Part shown: positions 18,073 to 26,438 of the stretch, piece after piece
Position numbering within the stretch: the first letter of the stretch is position 1
How the letters are laid out: the number at the start of each line of letters is the position of its first letter
Assembly: GCA_900766265.1 (NCBI GenBank)
Contig: CAAFUS010000017.1
Span: forward strand, 186,001 to 250,000
Length of the DNA: 64,000 nucleotides
DNA from: Pseudomonadaceae bacterium
GTDB taxonomy: Bacteria > Pseudomonadota > Gammaproteobacteria > Pseudomonadales > Pseudomonadaceae
Direction: 5' to 3'
The notes under the pieces: generated by a model
Told to the model about the DNA's origin: nothing
The model's input: the letters and a program-made list of their open reading frames with translations, nothing else
Databases searched by the model: none
Made by a program: the position numbers and the translations under genes

Positions 18073-18076
18073 CGGC

Positions 18077-18520
18077 TCACGGAAGCTCGCTGCGCAGCGC
18101 GCCGCGCTGGAATACGCCTTCGCCGAAGGCGATGAGCCGGTCCGATTCGTCCAGCAGGTCGCAGCTGGCCATGAAGGTCTTGTGCCCGGTCGAGCGGCAC
18201 CGGGCCACGGCGCGTACGCGGCTGCCGATGGCGGCCGGCGCGCTGAAGTTCAGGCTCATCGAGAGGGTGATCGCCACCCGCCGCTGCTCGGGCTGCTCAG
18301 CCCAGGTCCCGCACAGGCCCATCGCCACATCCATCAGCGTCGCGGTGACGCCACCGTGCAGGTTGCTGGCATTGTTCAGATGGCGCGGCGCCAGGGTCAG
18401 GGCGACCACGGCGCGATCGGGCGAGTACTCGAGCAGTTCGCAGCCCAGGTCCTGGAAGAAGCCGGTAACGGAAGCGCCGACTTGGTCGAGCGTGGCGCGG
18501 GTAGGGGGCGTGTCGTTCAT
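18077..18520 (-). CDS. PaaI/YigI-type hotdog thioesterase
   Basis: A 147-residue hotdog-fold protein. The PaaI-type motif NASNLHGGVTATLMDVAMGL (about residues 45-64) carries the conserved Asn, HGG and Asp of acyl-CoA thioesterases. The C-terminal half has ITLSMSLNFSAPAAIGSRVR. The ATG at 18518-18520 gives a normal length; the frame is open upstream but those residues do not fit. It precedes the unknown permease by 4 bp and is divergent from the hydroxyacyl-CoA dehydrogenase, which suggests a shared link to acyl-CoA metabolism. Confidence 0.85.
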   Translation of the reverse strand: MNDTPPTRATLDQVGASVTGFFQDLGCELLEYSPDRAVVALTLAPRHLNNASNLHGGVTATLMDVAMGLCGTWAEQPEQRRVAITLSMSLNFSAPAAIGSRVRAVARCRSTGHKTFMASCDLLDESDRLIAFGEGVFQRGALRSELP

Positions 18521-18638
18521 GGGTGATCGCAGTGCTGGGCGCTTGCGTCGCAGACTGGCAGCCTTTAGGCTCCTGGTCAATATAACGAAATGTTGTTCTG
18601 CACTGCGAAATAACAAGAACTCTGAGAAGGAGGTTCGC

Positions 18639-20156
18639 ATGTTCAAGCGCATCGGCGTGATCGGCTCCGGCGCCATGGGGCGCGGCATTGCACAATTGTT
18701 CGCCACCGCTGGCCAGCAGGTCCTGCTCTATGACCTTCGGGCCGAGGCCGTCGACCAGGCCCTGGCGTTCAACCGCGAACTGCTCGAGCGCAACGTCGCC
18801 AAGGGGCGGATGCCCCCCGAGGCGCTCGCCGCGACGCTCGAGCGCATGCAGCCGGCCCGCAGTCTGGCGGAGCTGGCCGGATGCGACCTGCTGATCGAGG
18901 CCATCGTCGAAAAGCTCGAGGCCAAGCAGCAACTGTTCGTCGAACTTGAAGGGCTGGTTGGCGACGAGGCGGTGCTGGCGACTAACACGTCCTCGCTGTC
19001 GGTCACGCGGATCGCCGCCGCCTGCCGACGACCCGAACGCGTGGCCGGTTTTCACTTCTTCAACCCCGTGACGTTGATGAAGCTGGTCGAGGTGGTGCGC
19101 GGCGAGCGCACCGAGGCGGCTGTCATCGATCGGCTGGTGGCGCTGGCCGAGCACGCCAGGCACTTTCCTGCGATCGCCCCCGATACCCCCGGGTTCATCG
19201 TCAACCACGCCGGGCGGGCATACGGCACCGAGGCCCAGCGAATCCTGTCCGAGGGGATCGCCACGGCCGAGCAGATCGACCGTATCCTGCGCGACGGCCC
19301 TGGCTTCAAGATGGGGCCGTTCGAGCTTTTCGACCTCACTGGCCTGGATATCTCCCACGCGGTGATGGAGTCGGTCCACGACCAGTTCTACCAGGACCCA
19401 CGCTACACGCCGTCCTACCTCGCCGCCCAACGGGTCGCTGCCGGGCTGCTCGGGCGCAAGACGGGGCAGGGCTACTACCGGTACGAGAATGGCCAGCAGC
19501 TGCGCAATCCCGAGCCTTTGGCCGACCCGGTGACGGTCGATCGCCCGTTCTGGCTCGACAGCCTCGAGCCGCAGGTTCGCGCCGGGTTCGCGGCGGTGCT
19601 CGCCCAGGCCGGGGCGACCCTGGAGGAGGGGCAAGCGCCATCCGACACGGCGATCTGCCTGATCACGCCACTCGGGGAAGACGCCAGCAACATGATCGAG
19701 CGTCTCGGCTTGCCGGGCAGGCGCACCCTCGCCTATGACCTGTTCTCGGATTTCGACAAACGCCGCGTGCTGATGCGCCAGCCGGCGCTCGACCCGGCGC
19801 TCGAGGCCCAGGCCCGTCAGGCGCTGGGCGCCGATGGCGTGCCGGTGGAAGTGATCAACGATTCGCCGGGCTTCGTCAGCCAGCGGGTGGTCGCCAGCAT
19901 CGTCAACCTGGGCTGCGAGATCGCGCAGAAGGGGATCGCCACGCCGCAGACGCTGGAGCGCGCCATCCAGCTCGCCCTCGGTTATCCGAAAGGCCCGCTG
20001 GGATTCGCCGAGCATTACCTGCCGGCGCGCATCCTGACCATCCTCGAGGGCATGCACGACTGCTACCTCGAACCACGCTATCGGCCAAGCCCCTGGTTGC
20101 GTAGGCGTGTCCAGCTGGGCATCTCCCTGAATCAGCCGGACCGGCCGGCGGGCTGA
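18639..20156 (+). CDS. 3-hydroxyacyl-CoA dehydrogenase (PaaH-like, duplicated C-terminal domain)
   Basis: A 505-residue NAD-dependent dehydrogenase behind a near-perfect AGAAGGAGG site. The Rossmann motif IGVIGSGAMGRGIAQ is at residues 4-18. The active-site segment GFHFFNPVTLMKLVEV holds the catalytic His. The first C-terminal domain (DTPGFIVNHAGRAYGTEAQ) is followed by a second copy (NDSPGFVSQRVVASIVNLGC). This two-domain layout is typical of PaaH-type enzymes acting on hydroxyadipyl-CoA or other hydroxyacyl-CoAs. No other phenylacetate or beta-oxidation gene is adjacent, so the substrate is unclear. Confidence 0.9.
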   Translation: MFKRIGVIGSGAMGRGIAQLFATAGQQVLLYDLRAEAVDQALAFNRELLERNVAKGRMPPEALAATLERMQPARSLAELAGCDLLIEAIVEKLEAKQQLFVELEGLVGDEAVLATNTSSLSVTRIAAACRRPERVAGFHFFNPVTLMKLVEVVRGERTEAAVIDRLVALAEHARHFPAIAPDTPGFIVNHAGRAYGTEAQRILSEGIATAEQIDRILRDGPGFKMGPFELFDLTGLDISHAVMESVHDQFYQDPRYTPSYLAAQRVAAGLLGRKTGQGYYRYENGQQLRNPEPLADPVTVDRPFWLDSLEPQVRAGFAAVLAQAGATLEEGQAPSDTAICLITPLGEDASNMIERLGLPGRRTLAYDLFSDFDKRRVLMRQPALDPALEAQARQALGADGVPVEVINDSPGFVSQRVVASIVNLGCEIAQKGIATPQTLERAIQLALGYPKGPLGFAEHYLPARILTILEGMHDCYLEPRYRPSPWLRRRVQLGISLNQPDRPAG

Positions 20157-20221
20157 GCGTCCGGGTCGGCAGGCCCCCGCGCGGTGAGCGCGTCCTGCTC
20201 GCGTCAGCGGCCGGCCTCTTC

Positions 20222-20248
20222 TACAGTTGGGTGAATCCGCGCCGATAA
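20222..20248 (+). promoter_or_regulatory. Sigma-28 (FliA) promoter of the chemoreceptor gene
   Basis: TACAGTTG (20222-20229), an 11-bp spacer, and a perfect GCCGATAA (20241-20248) match the flagellar sigma consensus TAAAGTTT-N11-GCCGATAA at 14 of 16 positions with exact spacing. It lies about 105 bp before the start of a chemoreceptor gene, the expected type of target. Confidence 0.82.
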
Positions 20249-20296
20249 CCCGTGGAGGTTGACCGGCGTGGTGCGACCAGGGAACCACCGGGTTTT
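20247..20296 (+). promoter_or_regulatory. Hairpin in the chemoreceptor leader
   Basis: Just after the sigma-28 -10 element, AACCCG...GGTT (20247-20260) can pair with AACC...CGGGTT (20283-20293), with an internal loop and an apical region containing GACC/GGTC-type pairing. A short TTTT follows. It may be a leader structure or a weak attenuator; pairing was judged by eye. Confidence 0.35.
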
Positions 20297-20352
20297 CTGG
20301 GCGCGGCGGCGGTACAAGCAGTCTGTCGTGACACGAATAAGAAGAGGCCAGG

Positions 20353-21936
20353 ATGCGCCCGACATTTCTCCGTTTTCCCAAGACCTGCCTGATCCACGCG
20401 GTGGCGCTGTTCGGCCTGTTGCTGTTCTACCAGGCGATGACGGTGCCGGCGGTGCTGTCGATCGTATCGGTCATGCTTCTGGCGCTCTGGCCGTGGCTCG
20501 GACCCTGGCGGCGCGGCGACGAGCCGCCCGTGCCGGCTGCCGAGGCCTCGGCGGATTTCGGCACCCTGAGCCAGACCCTTTCGCGCCATACCTGCCATAA
20601 CGCGCTGGCTGCCGCCCAGGTGGCGTTCAGTGCCGAGCGACTGGCCGGCCGGTTGCAGTCGCAGTTTGCCGCGCTGGGTGAAATCGCTCGAGGCGCCGAG
20701 GCGATGACCGACACCGAGCGGCACAGCGCCGAGCGCGCCGCCCAGGCGCAGCAGGCAGCCGAGGCGGTAAGGCAGGCCAGCGACGAGGGCCGTCGGGGCT
20801 TGCAACAGGCGGTCGAGCGCATGCGTCAGCTCAGCACCCAGACCCAGGCCAGCCGCGAGCTGCTCGATGGGCTCGCCAGCCGCACCGAAGACATCCGCCG
20901 GATCACCGACGTCATCCAGTCGATCGCCAGCCAGACTAACCTGCTTGCCCTCAACGCCGCGATCGAGGCGGCGCGCGCGGGCGAGGCGGGCCGCGGTTTC
21001 GCGGTGGTCGCCGACGAGGTTCGCAGCCTTGCCGGGCGCACCGCCAGCGCCACCGAGGAAGTCGGACGGATGATCGGCGATATCGGTGCGCAGGGCGAGG
21101 CGGTGGTGGTCCACATCCAGCAGCAGGTCGACCAGCTGGGCCAGGCGGCGGGCGAGGTGGCCGTCAGCGGCGACCAGCTGACGCGGATCGCGGCGCTGGC
21201 CGGCGATATGGAAGGCCAGGTGGCGGCCATGGCCTCCGGCACCACCAGCAACCATCAGCGCCTGTCCGAGCTGTTCGTCGCCCTCGACCAGCTGCGCGCG
21301 GATGTGAACGGCAGCGAGGAACAGACCCGGCAGGTCGAGGAGGCGGCCGGACGTCTGGTGGCCCAGGCCGAGACCGTCAGTGAGCAGCTGGCGCAGGTGC
21401 AGCTCGACGACTATCACCAGCGTATCTACGACCTGGCACGTGAAGGCGCGGCGGCGATCGCCGCGCGCTTCGAGGCCGACTTGCAGGCCGGGCATCTGGG
21501 CCTGGACGACCTGTTCGATCGCCGTTACGTCCCCCTGCCCGGCACTCAGCCGCAGAAGTACCAGACCCGCTTCGACCGCTATGCCGACAGGGTACTGCCA
21601 GCTATCCAAGAGCCGTTGCTCGCACGCAACGATGCCCTCGTCTATGTCATTGCCACCACGCCGGAGGGCTATGTGCCCACCCATAACCGGGCGTTCAGTC
21701 ATCCGCCGGTGGGCGATCCGGCTATCGATATCGTCAGGAGCCGCAGCAAGCGGCTGTTCGACGACCGCACTGGAAGCCGCTGCGGCAGCCACCAGCGCGA
21801 GCTGTTGTTGCAGACCTACAGCCGCGACACCGGCGAGCTGATGCACGATCTGTCGGTGCCAATCGTGGTCCGCGGACGACATTGGGGCGGCCTGCGGCTG
21901 GGATATCGGCCGGAACCGGATACGGCGTCGCGCTGA
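20353..21936 (+). CDS. Methyl-accepting chemotaxis protein with C-terminal sensory domain
   Basis: A 527-residue chemoreceptor with an unusual order of parts. Two adjacent helices (about residues 13-50) form a membrane hairpin with no periplasmic loop. The signalling domain follows, with the hairpin tip IASQTNLLALNAAIEAARAGE and GRGFAVVADEVRSLAGRTA (about 195-235). After it, residues 350-527 form a separate cytoplasmic domain (VYVIATTPEGYVPTHNRAFS, SKRLFDDRTG, LSVPIVVRGRHWGGLRLGY) that looks like a Cache/PAS-type sensor. No HAMP domain is evident. It would sense an internal signal. A sigma-28 promoter precedes it. Confidence 0.9.
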   Translation: MRPTFLRFPKTCLIHAVALFGLLLFYQAMTVPAVLSIVSVMLLALWPWLGPWRRGDEPPVPAAEASADFGTLSQTLSRHTCHNALAAAQVAFSAERLAGRLQSQFAALGEIARGAEAMTDTERHSAERAAQAQQAAEAVRQASDEGRRGLQQAVERMRQLSTQTQASRELLDGLASRTEDIRRITDVIQSIASQTNLLALNAAIEAARAGEAGRGFAVVADEVRSLAGRTASATEEVGRMIGDIGAQGEAVVVHIQQQVDQLGQAAGEVAVSGDQLTRIAALAGDMEGQVAAMASGTTSNHQRLSELFVALDQLRADVNGSEEQTRQVEEAAGRLVAQAETVSEQLAQVQLDDYHQRIYDLAREGAAAIAARFEADLQAGHLGLDDLFDRRYVPLPGTQPQKYQTRFDRYADRVLPAIQEPLLARNDALVYVIATTPEGYVPTHNRAFSHPPVGDPAIDIVRSRSKRLFDDRTGSRCGSHQRELLLQTYSRDTGELMHDLSVPIVVRGRHWGGLRLGYRPEPDTASR

Positions 21937-21973
21937 GGCGCGTGTCAACAACGACCTGTGGGGATGACGCTTG

Positions 21974-22492
21974 ATGAAGACCCTTATCGATCACCTGGCC
22001 GGTTACGCGGCCTATCACCGTGACCCGCGCAACCTGGTCACCCATTTCATCGGCATTCCGATGATCGTGTTCGCCGTGGCGGTGCTGTTGTCCCGGCCGG
22101 GCCTGTCGCTGGGCGGGTTCTGGCTGAGCCCGGCGGCTGTGGTGGCCGGGCTGTCGGCGGTGTTCTACCTGCGGCTGGATGTGCGCTACGGGTTGGTCAT
22201 GTCCGGCTTGCTGGCGCTTTGCCTGTGGGGCGGGGCCGTGCTGGCCCGCGGGGCGACGGCGTCCTGGCTGGCCGTCGGGGTCGGCCTGTTTGCGCTCGGC
22301 TGGGTGATCCAGTTCGTCGGACATTATTACGAGGGACGCAAGCCGGCGTTCCTCGACGACCTGCGCGGGTTGATCGTCGGGCCGCTGTTCGTGGTCGCCG
22401 AAGCGGGTTTCCTGATCGGTCTGCGTGACGAGGTGAGGCTCGCAGTCGAAGCCCGCAGCGGCGGGCTCAGGCGGCGCCCGGCCCAGGCCTGA
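21974..22492 (+). CDS. Mpo1/DUF962 family membrane protein
   Basis: A 172-residue protein with the DUF962 hallmarks YHRDPRNLVTHFIGIPMIV (N terminus) and WVIQFVGHYYEGRKPAFLDDLRGLIVGP, whose histidines bind iron in the yeast dioxygenase Mpo1. About four membrane helices lie between them. Mpo1 performs alpha-oxidation of 2-hydroxy fatty acids; the bacterial role is inferred by family only. An in-frame TTG directly before the ATG is an alternative start. Confidence 0.85.
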   Translation: MKTLIDHLAGYAAYHRDPRNLVTHFIGIPMIVFAVAVLLSRPGLSLGGFWLSPAAVVAGLSAVFYLRLDVRYGLVMSGLLALCLWGGAVLARGATASWLAVGVGLFALGWVIQFVGHYYEGRKPAFLDDLRGLIVGPLFVVAEAGFLIGLRDEVRLAVEARSGGLRRRPAQA

Positions 22493-22507
22493 GCGCCGCG
22501 TCGTGGA

Positions 22508-23245
22508 TCACCGAGCGGTGGCCATCCATTGGTTGCTCAGGCCGCGGGTGTGGCGGTCGACCATGATCGGCGCGAAGGGTCGCCCCGAGGCGCTGGTGAA
22601 ACCGTTGCTGCCGCTGTTCATGTCCGCAAGGGCGCTCTTGAGGAAATCCCAGCGCCCCTTGAGCTTGGCGATCAGCGGATCGCCCGCGGTTTCGAGCTGC
22701 CCCATCTGCGCGTCGATGGCCGGGATCAGCTTGCGCTCGTCCTGCCCGAGATAGGTATCGGGTTGCTCACGTGCGGTTTCGAACGAGCCGATGTACGCCC
22801 GGCTCAGATACTGCACCGCCAGGTACTCGACCTTGGCCGCCAGTTCGGCGTGGCTGTCGCTGCCCTGCTGTTCGCGGGCGGTGCTAAGGAAATCGCGCAG
22901 CGACTTGGCCAGTTTCGCTGTCCAGCCCCAGGGTACGTCGTCTTCCTCCCGCCCAAAGGCGGCGCCTTCGCGCAGCAGTTCGACGAGCTCCCGGTGTTTC
23001 AGGCGCAGGTCCGGACTGGCGGAGGGCAGGCTCTGAACGGCGGCGTCGAGCTGGCCGATGTCCTGTTCCATGCGGGCGAGGTGGGCTTGCTGGAAGCCTT
23101 CGCCGCGGTACAGAAGAAAGCTGCTGGTGGCCCGGTTGGCGTGGATCTGCATGTTTTCGAGGGGGGAGGCTTGCGCGGGTGCGAGCAGGCTGGAAACGCA
23201 ACCGGCAACCGCAATGATCATCCCTAACCACAAGGGTCGTGCCAT
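22508..23245 (-). CDS. Secreted or lipid-anchored hypothetical protein
   Basis: A 245-residue protein with an N-terminal export signal and a GGAG ribosome-binding site. The signal is ambiguous: VAGC at residues 13-16 fits a lipobox, while APAQA-S at 23-28 fits a signal peptidase I site. The mature part is helical and polar (MQIHANRATSSFLLYRGEGF, HLARMEQDIGQLDAAVQSLP). I do not recognise a domain. It is convergent with the Mpo1-like gene. Confidence 0.75.
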   Translation of the reverse strand: MARPLWLGMIIAVAGCVSSLLAPAQASPLENMQIHANRATSSFLLYRGEGFQQAHLARMEQDIGQLDAAVQSLPSASPDLRLKHRELVELLREGAAFGREEDDVPWGWTAKLAKSLRDFLSTAREQQGSDSHAELAAKVEYLAVQYLSRAYIGSFETAREQPDTYLGQDERKLIPAIDAQMGQLETAGDPLIAKLKGRWDFLKSALADMNSGSNGFTSASGRPFAPIMVDRHTRGLSNQWMATAR

Positions 23246-23404
23246 GAGAAGTGCTCCTTTTTATTTTTGTCGAGCAGCGCTGCAAAATGTGCAGTCAGAC
23301 GTAGCCTACGCATCGGCAAGCGCACCGCCATTGCACCAAAGAGTGATTTGCCTCGATCCGGCCGTTCATTCCTGAACCATCCTGCGGCGCCGTTGTCGTC
23401 GCGC

Positions 23405-24943
23405 TCAGAGCATCCGTTCCAGTCCGATGACTCGTGCGATCCAGGCGTTGAAGCGCCGCCAGGCCCCGCCCGGTTCCTTGTCCAGCACGTAGGATTGGCC
23501 GTCGTCCTCGGCGAGCCAGATCAGCTGTTGCTTGCCGTCTCGCTCCTGCAGGCGCACCTCGTAACTGATCGAGGGCGCCATGCCTTCCAGCGTCAATTCG
23601 TGCACCTGACGGGCGAGATCGGGGCTTTCGACGAGGATGCCCACTTCGGTATTCCACAGCACCGACCGCGGGTCGAAGTTCAGCGAGCCGATGAAGACTC
23701 GCTGCTGATCGAAGACCGCCGCCTTGCTGTGCAGGCTCGATTCGGACGAGCCGCTGAGGTTGTAGGACGTTTCCTCTTCCGGTTGCCGGCGCAGTTCGTA
23801 CAACTGGACGCCCATCTCCAGCAGCTGCGGGCGGTAGGGTGCGTAGCCGCCGTGGACGATGGGCACGTCGGTGGCTTCCAGCGAATTGGTCAGCAGGCGA
23901 ATGGTGATGCCCGCCTCGGCCTTGCGCGCGAAGTATTCGACGCCGGTCTGGGTGGGAACGAAATAGGCCGACACCAGCGTCAGCTCGTGTTCGACGTCGC
24001 GCAGGGTCGGCTCGAGGCGCGTGGTCAGCAGCAGATCGGGGTCGGGCAGGCCGCTGGCGCCGATCTTGTCGGGGTGATCCCACAGTGCCTGCCCGGGCGC
24101 CCAGGTCAGCTCTTGCAGCCAATGTTCGAACTGCGGCTGCTGCAGGTCACTCATCAGGTGCTGCCAGCGCTCGGAGTTTTCCAGCCGCGCCTGTTCCAGA
24201 TAATCGGCGACCTGCTGGCGCGCCTCGGCCAGGCTGCGTTCGCTCGGCGGGCGCCACAGGAAACGCTGGATCGGGATGCTCAGCTCGTGATTCCAGTACT
24301 CGTCAAAACTCCGGGCCAGCTCATGGGCCACCGGGCCAACGCCAAGCAGGTCAATGTCAGTGAAGTTGAAGCCCTGATCGACCTCGAAGTATTCGTCGCC
24401 CAGGTTGCGACCGCCTACGATCGCCAGGCTGCTGTCGACCACCACCAGCTTGTTGTGCATCCGCCGATGCTGGCGGGACAGTAGCATCAGCCGCCCCAGC
24501 GAGCGGGTGACGAAGGTGCTGCGCCCTACGTGCAGCGGGTTGAACACCCGGGCCTGGATGTTGGGATGGGCGGCCAGTCGCGCGATCTGGTAGTCGTTGC
24601 CGTCGCTGGTGGTGTCGTCGAGCAGCAAGCGCACCCGCACGCCGCGATCGGCTGCCTGCAGCAGTTCCTTGACCAACGCGCGCGTGCTCAGGCCGTCGTG
24701 GACGATGTAGTACTGCACGTCCAGGGTCGCCTGCGCCGAGCGGAACATCTTGATGCGGGCGGCGAAGGCCTCGGTACTCGAGTCGAGCAGGCGAAAGCCC
24801 GAATAACCTGGCGGGTGCGACTCGGCCATCTCCAGGACGCGGCGGCCCAGCGGGGTGCTGTCCGGAGGGAGCGAATGAGAGGGGACAGGCGCGACCTGGG
24901 CGCAGCCAGCCAGCAACAGCACCGCCAGTATCAGCACTCGCAC
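23405..24943 (-). CDS. Phospholipase D-family lipoprotein (ClsC-like)
   Basis: A 512-residue protein starting at GTG (24941-24943) behind AGGAG. The signal peptide ends in LLLAGC, a clear lipobox (Cys about residue 13). Two HKD catalytic motifs are intact: HNKLVVVD followed by GGRNLGDEYF, and HSKAAVFD followed by IGSLNFDPRS. The architecture is that of YmdC/ClsC-type cardiolipin synthases or related phospholipases. The substrate is an inference. It lies 61 bp after the PuuB-like oxidase on the same strand. Confidence 0.88.
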   Translation of the reverse strand: MRVLILAVLLLAGCAQVAPVPSHSLPPDSTPLGRRVLEMAESHPPGYSGFRLLDSSTEAFAARIKMFRSAQATLDVQYYIVHDGLSTRALVKELLQAADRGVRVRLLLDDTTSDGNDYQIARLAAHPNIQARVFNPLHVGRSTFVTRSLGRLMLLSRQHRRMHNKLVVVDSSLAIVGGRNLGDEYFEVDQGFNFTDIDLLGVGPVAHELARSFDEYWNHELSIPIQRFLWRPPSERSLAEARQQVADYLEQARLENSERWQHLMSDLQQPQFEHWLQELTWAPGQALWDHPDKIGASGLPDPDLLLTTRLEPTLRDVEHELTLVSAYFVPTQTGVEYFARKAEAGITIRLLTNSLEATDVPIVHGGYAPYRPQLLEMGVQLYELRRQPEEETSYNLSGSSESSLHSKAAVFDQQRVFIGSLNFDPRSVLWNTEVGILVESPDLARQVHELTLEGMAPSISYEVRLQERDGKQQLIWLAEDDGQSYVLDKEPGGAWRRFNAWIARVIGLERML

Positions 24944-25004
24944 GCATCGCTCCTGTTGTCGTTCTGATTCCTTGGATGCTTGGACGTCGGCGGCGTGCGG
25001 TAAT

Positions 25005-26309
25005 TCAGAAACGGTCCTTGAGGCGGTACCAGAGCATGCCCAGCGCGAGCAGCGGCGAGCGCAGGTGGCGACCGCCGGGGAAGCTGGGGTGTTTGATGCT
25101 GGCGAACAGGTCAAAACCGGTGCTCTGTTCGCCGCAGATCGCCTCGGCGAGCAGGCGCCCGGCCAGGTGCGTCGCGTTCAACCCGTGTCCCGAATAGGCC
25201 TGGGCGTAATAGACGTTCGGATGATCCTGCAGGCGGCCGATCTGCGGCAGGCGGTTGGCGCCGATACCGATCATGCCTCCCCACTGGTAGGTGATGCCGA
25301 TGCCGACCAGTTGCGGGAACACCTGCAGCATCTTCGGCTGCATGTAGGCGGCGATGTCCTTGGGGTCGCGGCCGGAATAGTGGCAGGCGCCACCGAACAG
25401 CAGGCGCCCGTCGGCCGAAAGGCGGAAGTAGTCGAGCGCCACGCGCTGGTCGCATACCGCCATGTTCTGGGGCAAGAGTTCGCGGCACAGAGCTTCGGGC
25501 ATCCGCTCGGTGGCGATGATGTAGCTGCCGGCAGGCAGCACCTTGCTGGCGAGCTGCGGTTGCAGGTCCCCCAGATAGGCGTTGCAGGCGAGCACCAGGG
25601 TGTCGGCGCGCACCACGCCCTGTTCGGTATGCACGGTCACCTTGGCGCCATGGTCGACGCGCGTGACGGCCGAGTTTTCGAACAGTTGCACGCCGAGCGA
25701 CTGCGCCGCTGCGGCCTCGCCCAGTGCCAGGTTCAGCGGATGCAGGTGGCCCGAGCCCATGTCCACCAGGCCGCCCAGGTAGCGCTGCGAGCCGATGACG
25801 TTGGCGAGGTTGACCTTCGAGACCCTTTGCACCGAATGCCGGTAGCCCAGTCGCATCAGGTCGGCGTATTCCTCATCAAAGGCCTTCAAGTGGCGTGGCT
25901 TGGTCGCCAGATCGCAGTAGCCCCACGTCAGGTCGCAGTCGATGGCGTAGCGCTCGATACGCTGGCGAACGATGTCCACCGCCTCGATGCCCATCTGCTT
26001 GAGGGCGACCACGCCCTCTTCGCCGATCGTACGCTCGAACTGTTCGACGTCATGCCCCACACCCCGGATCAGCTGCCCTCCGTTGCGGCCGCTGGCCCCC
26101 CAGCCGATGCGCCGTGCCTCCAACAGAATCACGCTGCGGCCGCGCTCGGCCAGTTCGATGGCGGTGTTGAGGCCGCTGAAGCCGCCGCCCACGATGCAGA
26201 CATCGGCCCGCTGCTCGCCCGCGAGGCTGGGCAGGTCGAGTTGGCGATTGGTCGTGGCGGCGTAGTAGGAATTGGCGTGCGTGGCGGACTGCGGTGGCGT
26301 CGTGCTCAT
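25005..26309 (-). CDS. FAD-dependent amine oxidase, gamma-glutamylputrescine oxidase-like
   Basis: A 434-residue DAO-family flavoprotein. The FAD motif ADVCIVGGGFSGLNTAIELAERG is at about residues 34-56. It also has GWGASGRNGGQLIRG, and a C-terminal YYAQAYSGHGLNATHLAGRLLAEA. This pattern is that of PuuB-like gamma-glutamylputrescine oxidases. Its position next to dadR/dadA and close to the polyamine regulator pauR supports a role in amine catabolism. The ATG at 26307-26309 follows AAGGTATGAG. Confidence 0.85.
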   Translation of the reverse strand: MSTTPPQSATHANSYYAATTNRQLDLPSLAGEQRADVCIVGGGFSGLNTAIELAERGRSVILLEARRIGWGASGRNGGQLIRGVGHDVEQFERTIGEEGVVALKQMGIEAVDIVRQRIERYAIDCDLTWGYCDLATKPRHLKAFDEEYADLMRLGYRHSVQRVSKVNLANVIGSQRYLGGLVDMGSGHLHPLNLALGEAAAAQSLGVQLFENSAVTRVDHGAKVTVHTEQGVVRADTLVLACNAYLGDLQPQLASKVLPAGSYIIATERMPEALCRELLPQNMAVCDQRVALDYFRLSADGRLLFGGACHYSGRDPKDIAAYMQPKMLQVFPQLVGIGITYQWGGMIGIGANRLPQIGRLQDHPNVYYAQAYSGHGLNATHLAGRLLAEAICGEQSTGFDLFASIKHPSFPGGRHLRSPLLALGMLWYRLKDRF

Positions 26310-26438
26310 CTCATACCTTGAACATCTTTTACTTTCCAGCATAGGGCTGGCGCTCATGCAACGCAAAGCGCGAAGGGGCGTGATGAGCCGCTTAGGCCTT
26401 GCTCATGTCCTGTTTCGGCGTTGTTCGGCTGCCGAGGT

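Noticed and set aside
18297..20381. A 694-codon minus-strand frame opposite the hydroxyacyl-CoA dehydrogenase
   Set aside because: The plus strand encodes an intact enzyme with an excellent ribosome-binding site; the opposite frame has none of these.
20221..21951. A 576-codon minus-strand frame opposite the chemoreceptor
   Set aside because: It is antisense to a protein with a perfect chemoreceptor signalling motif and a sigma-28 promoter.
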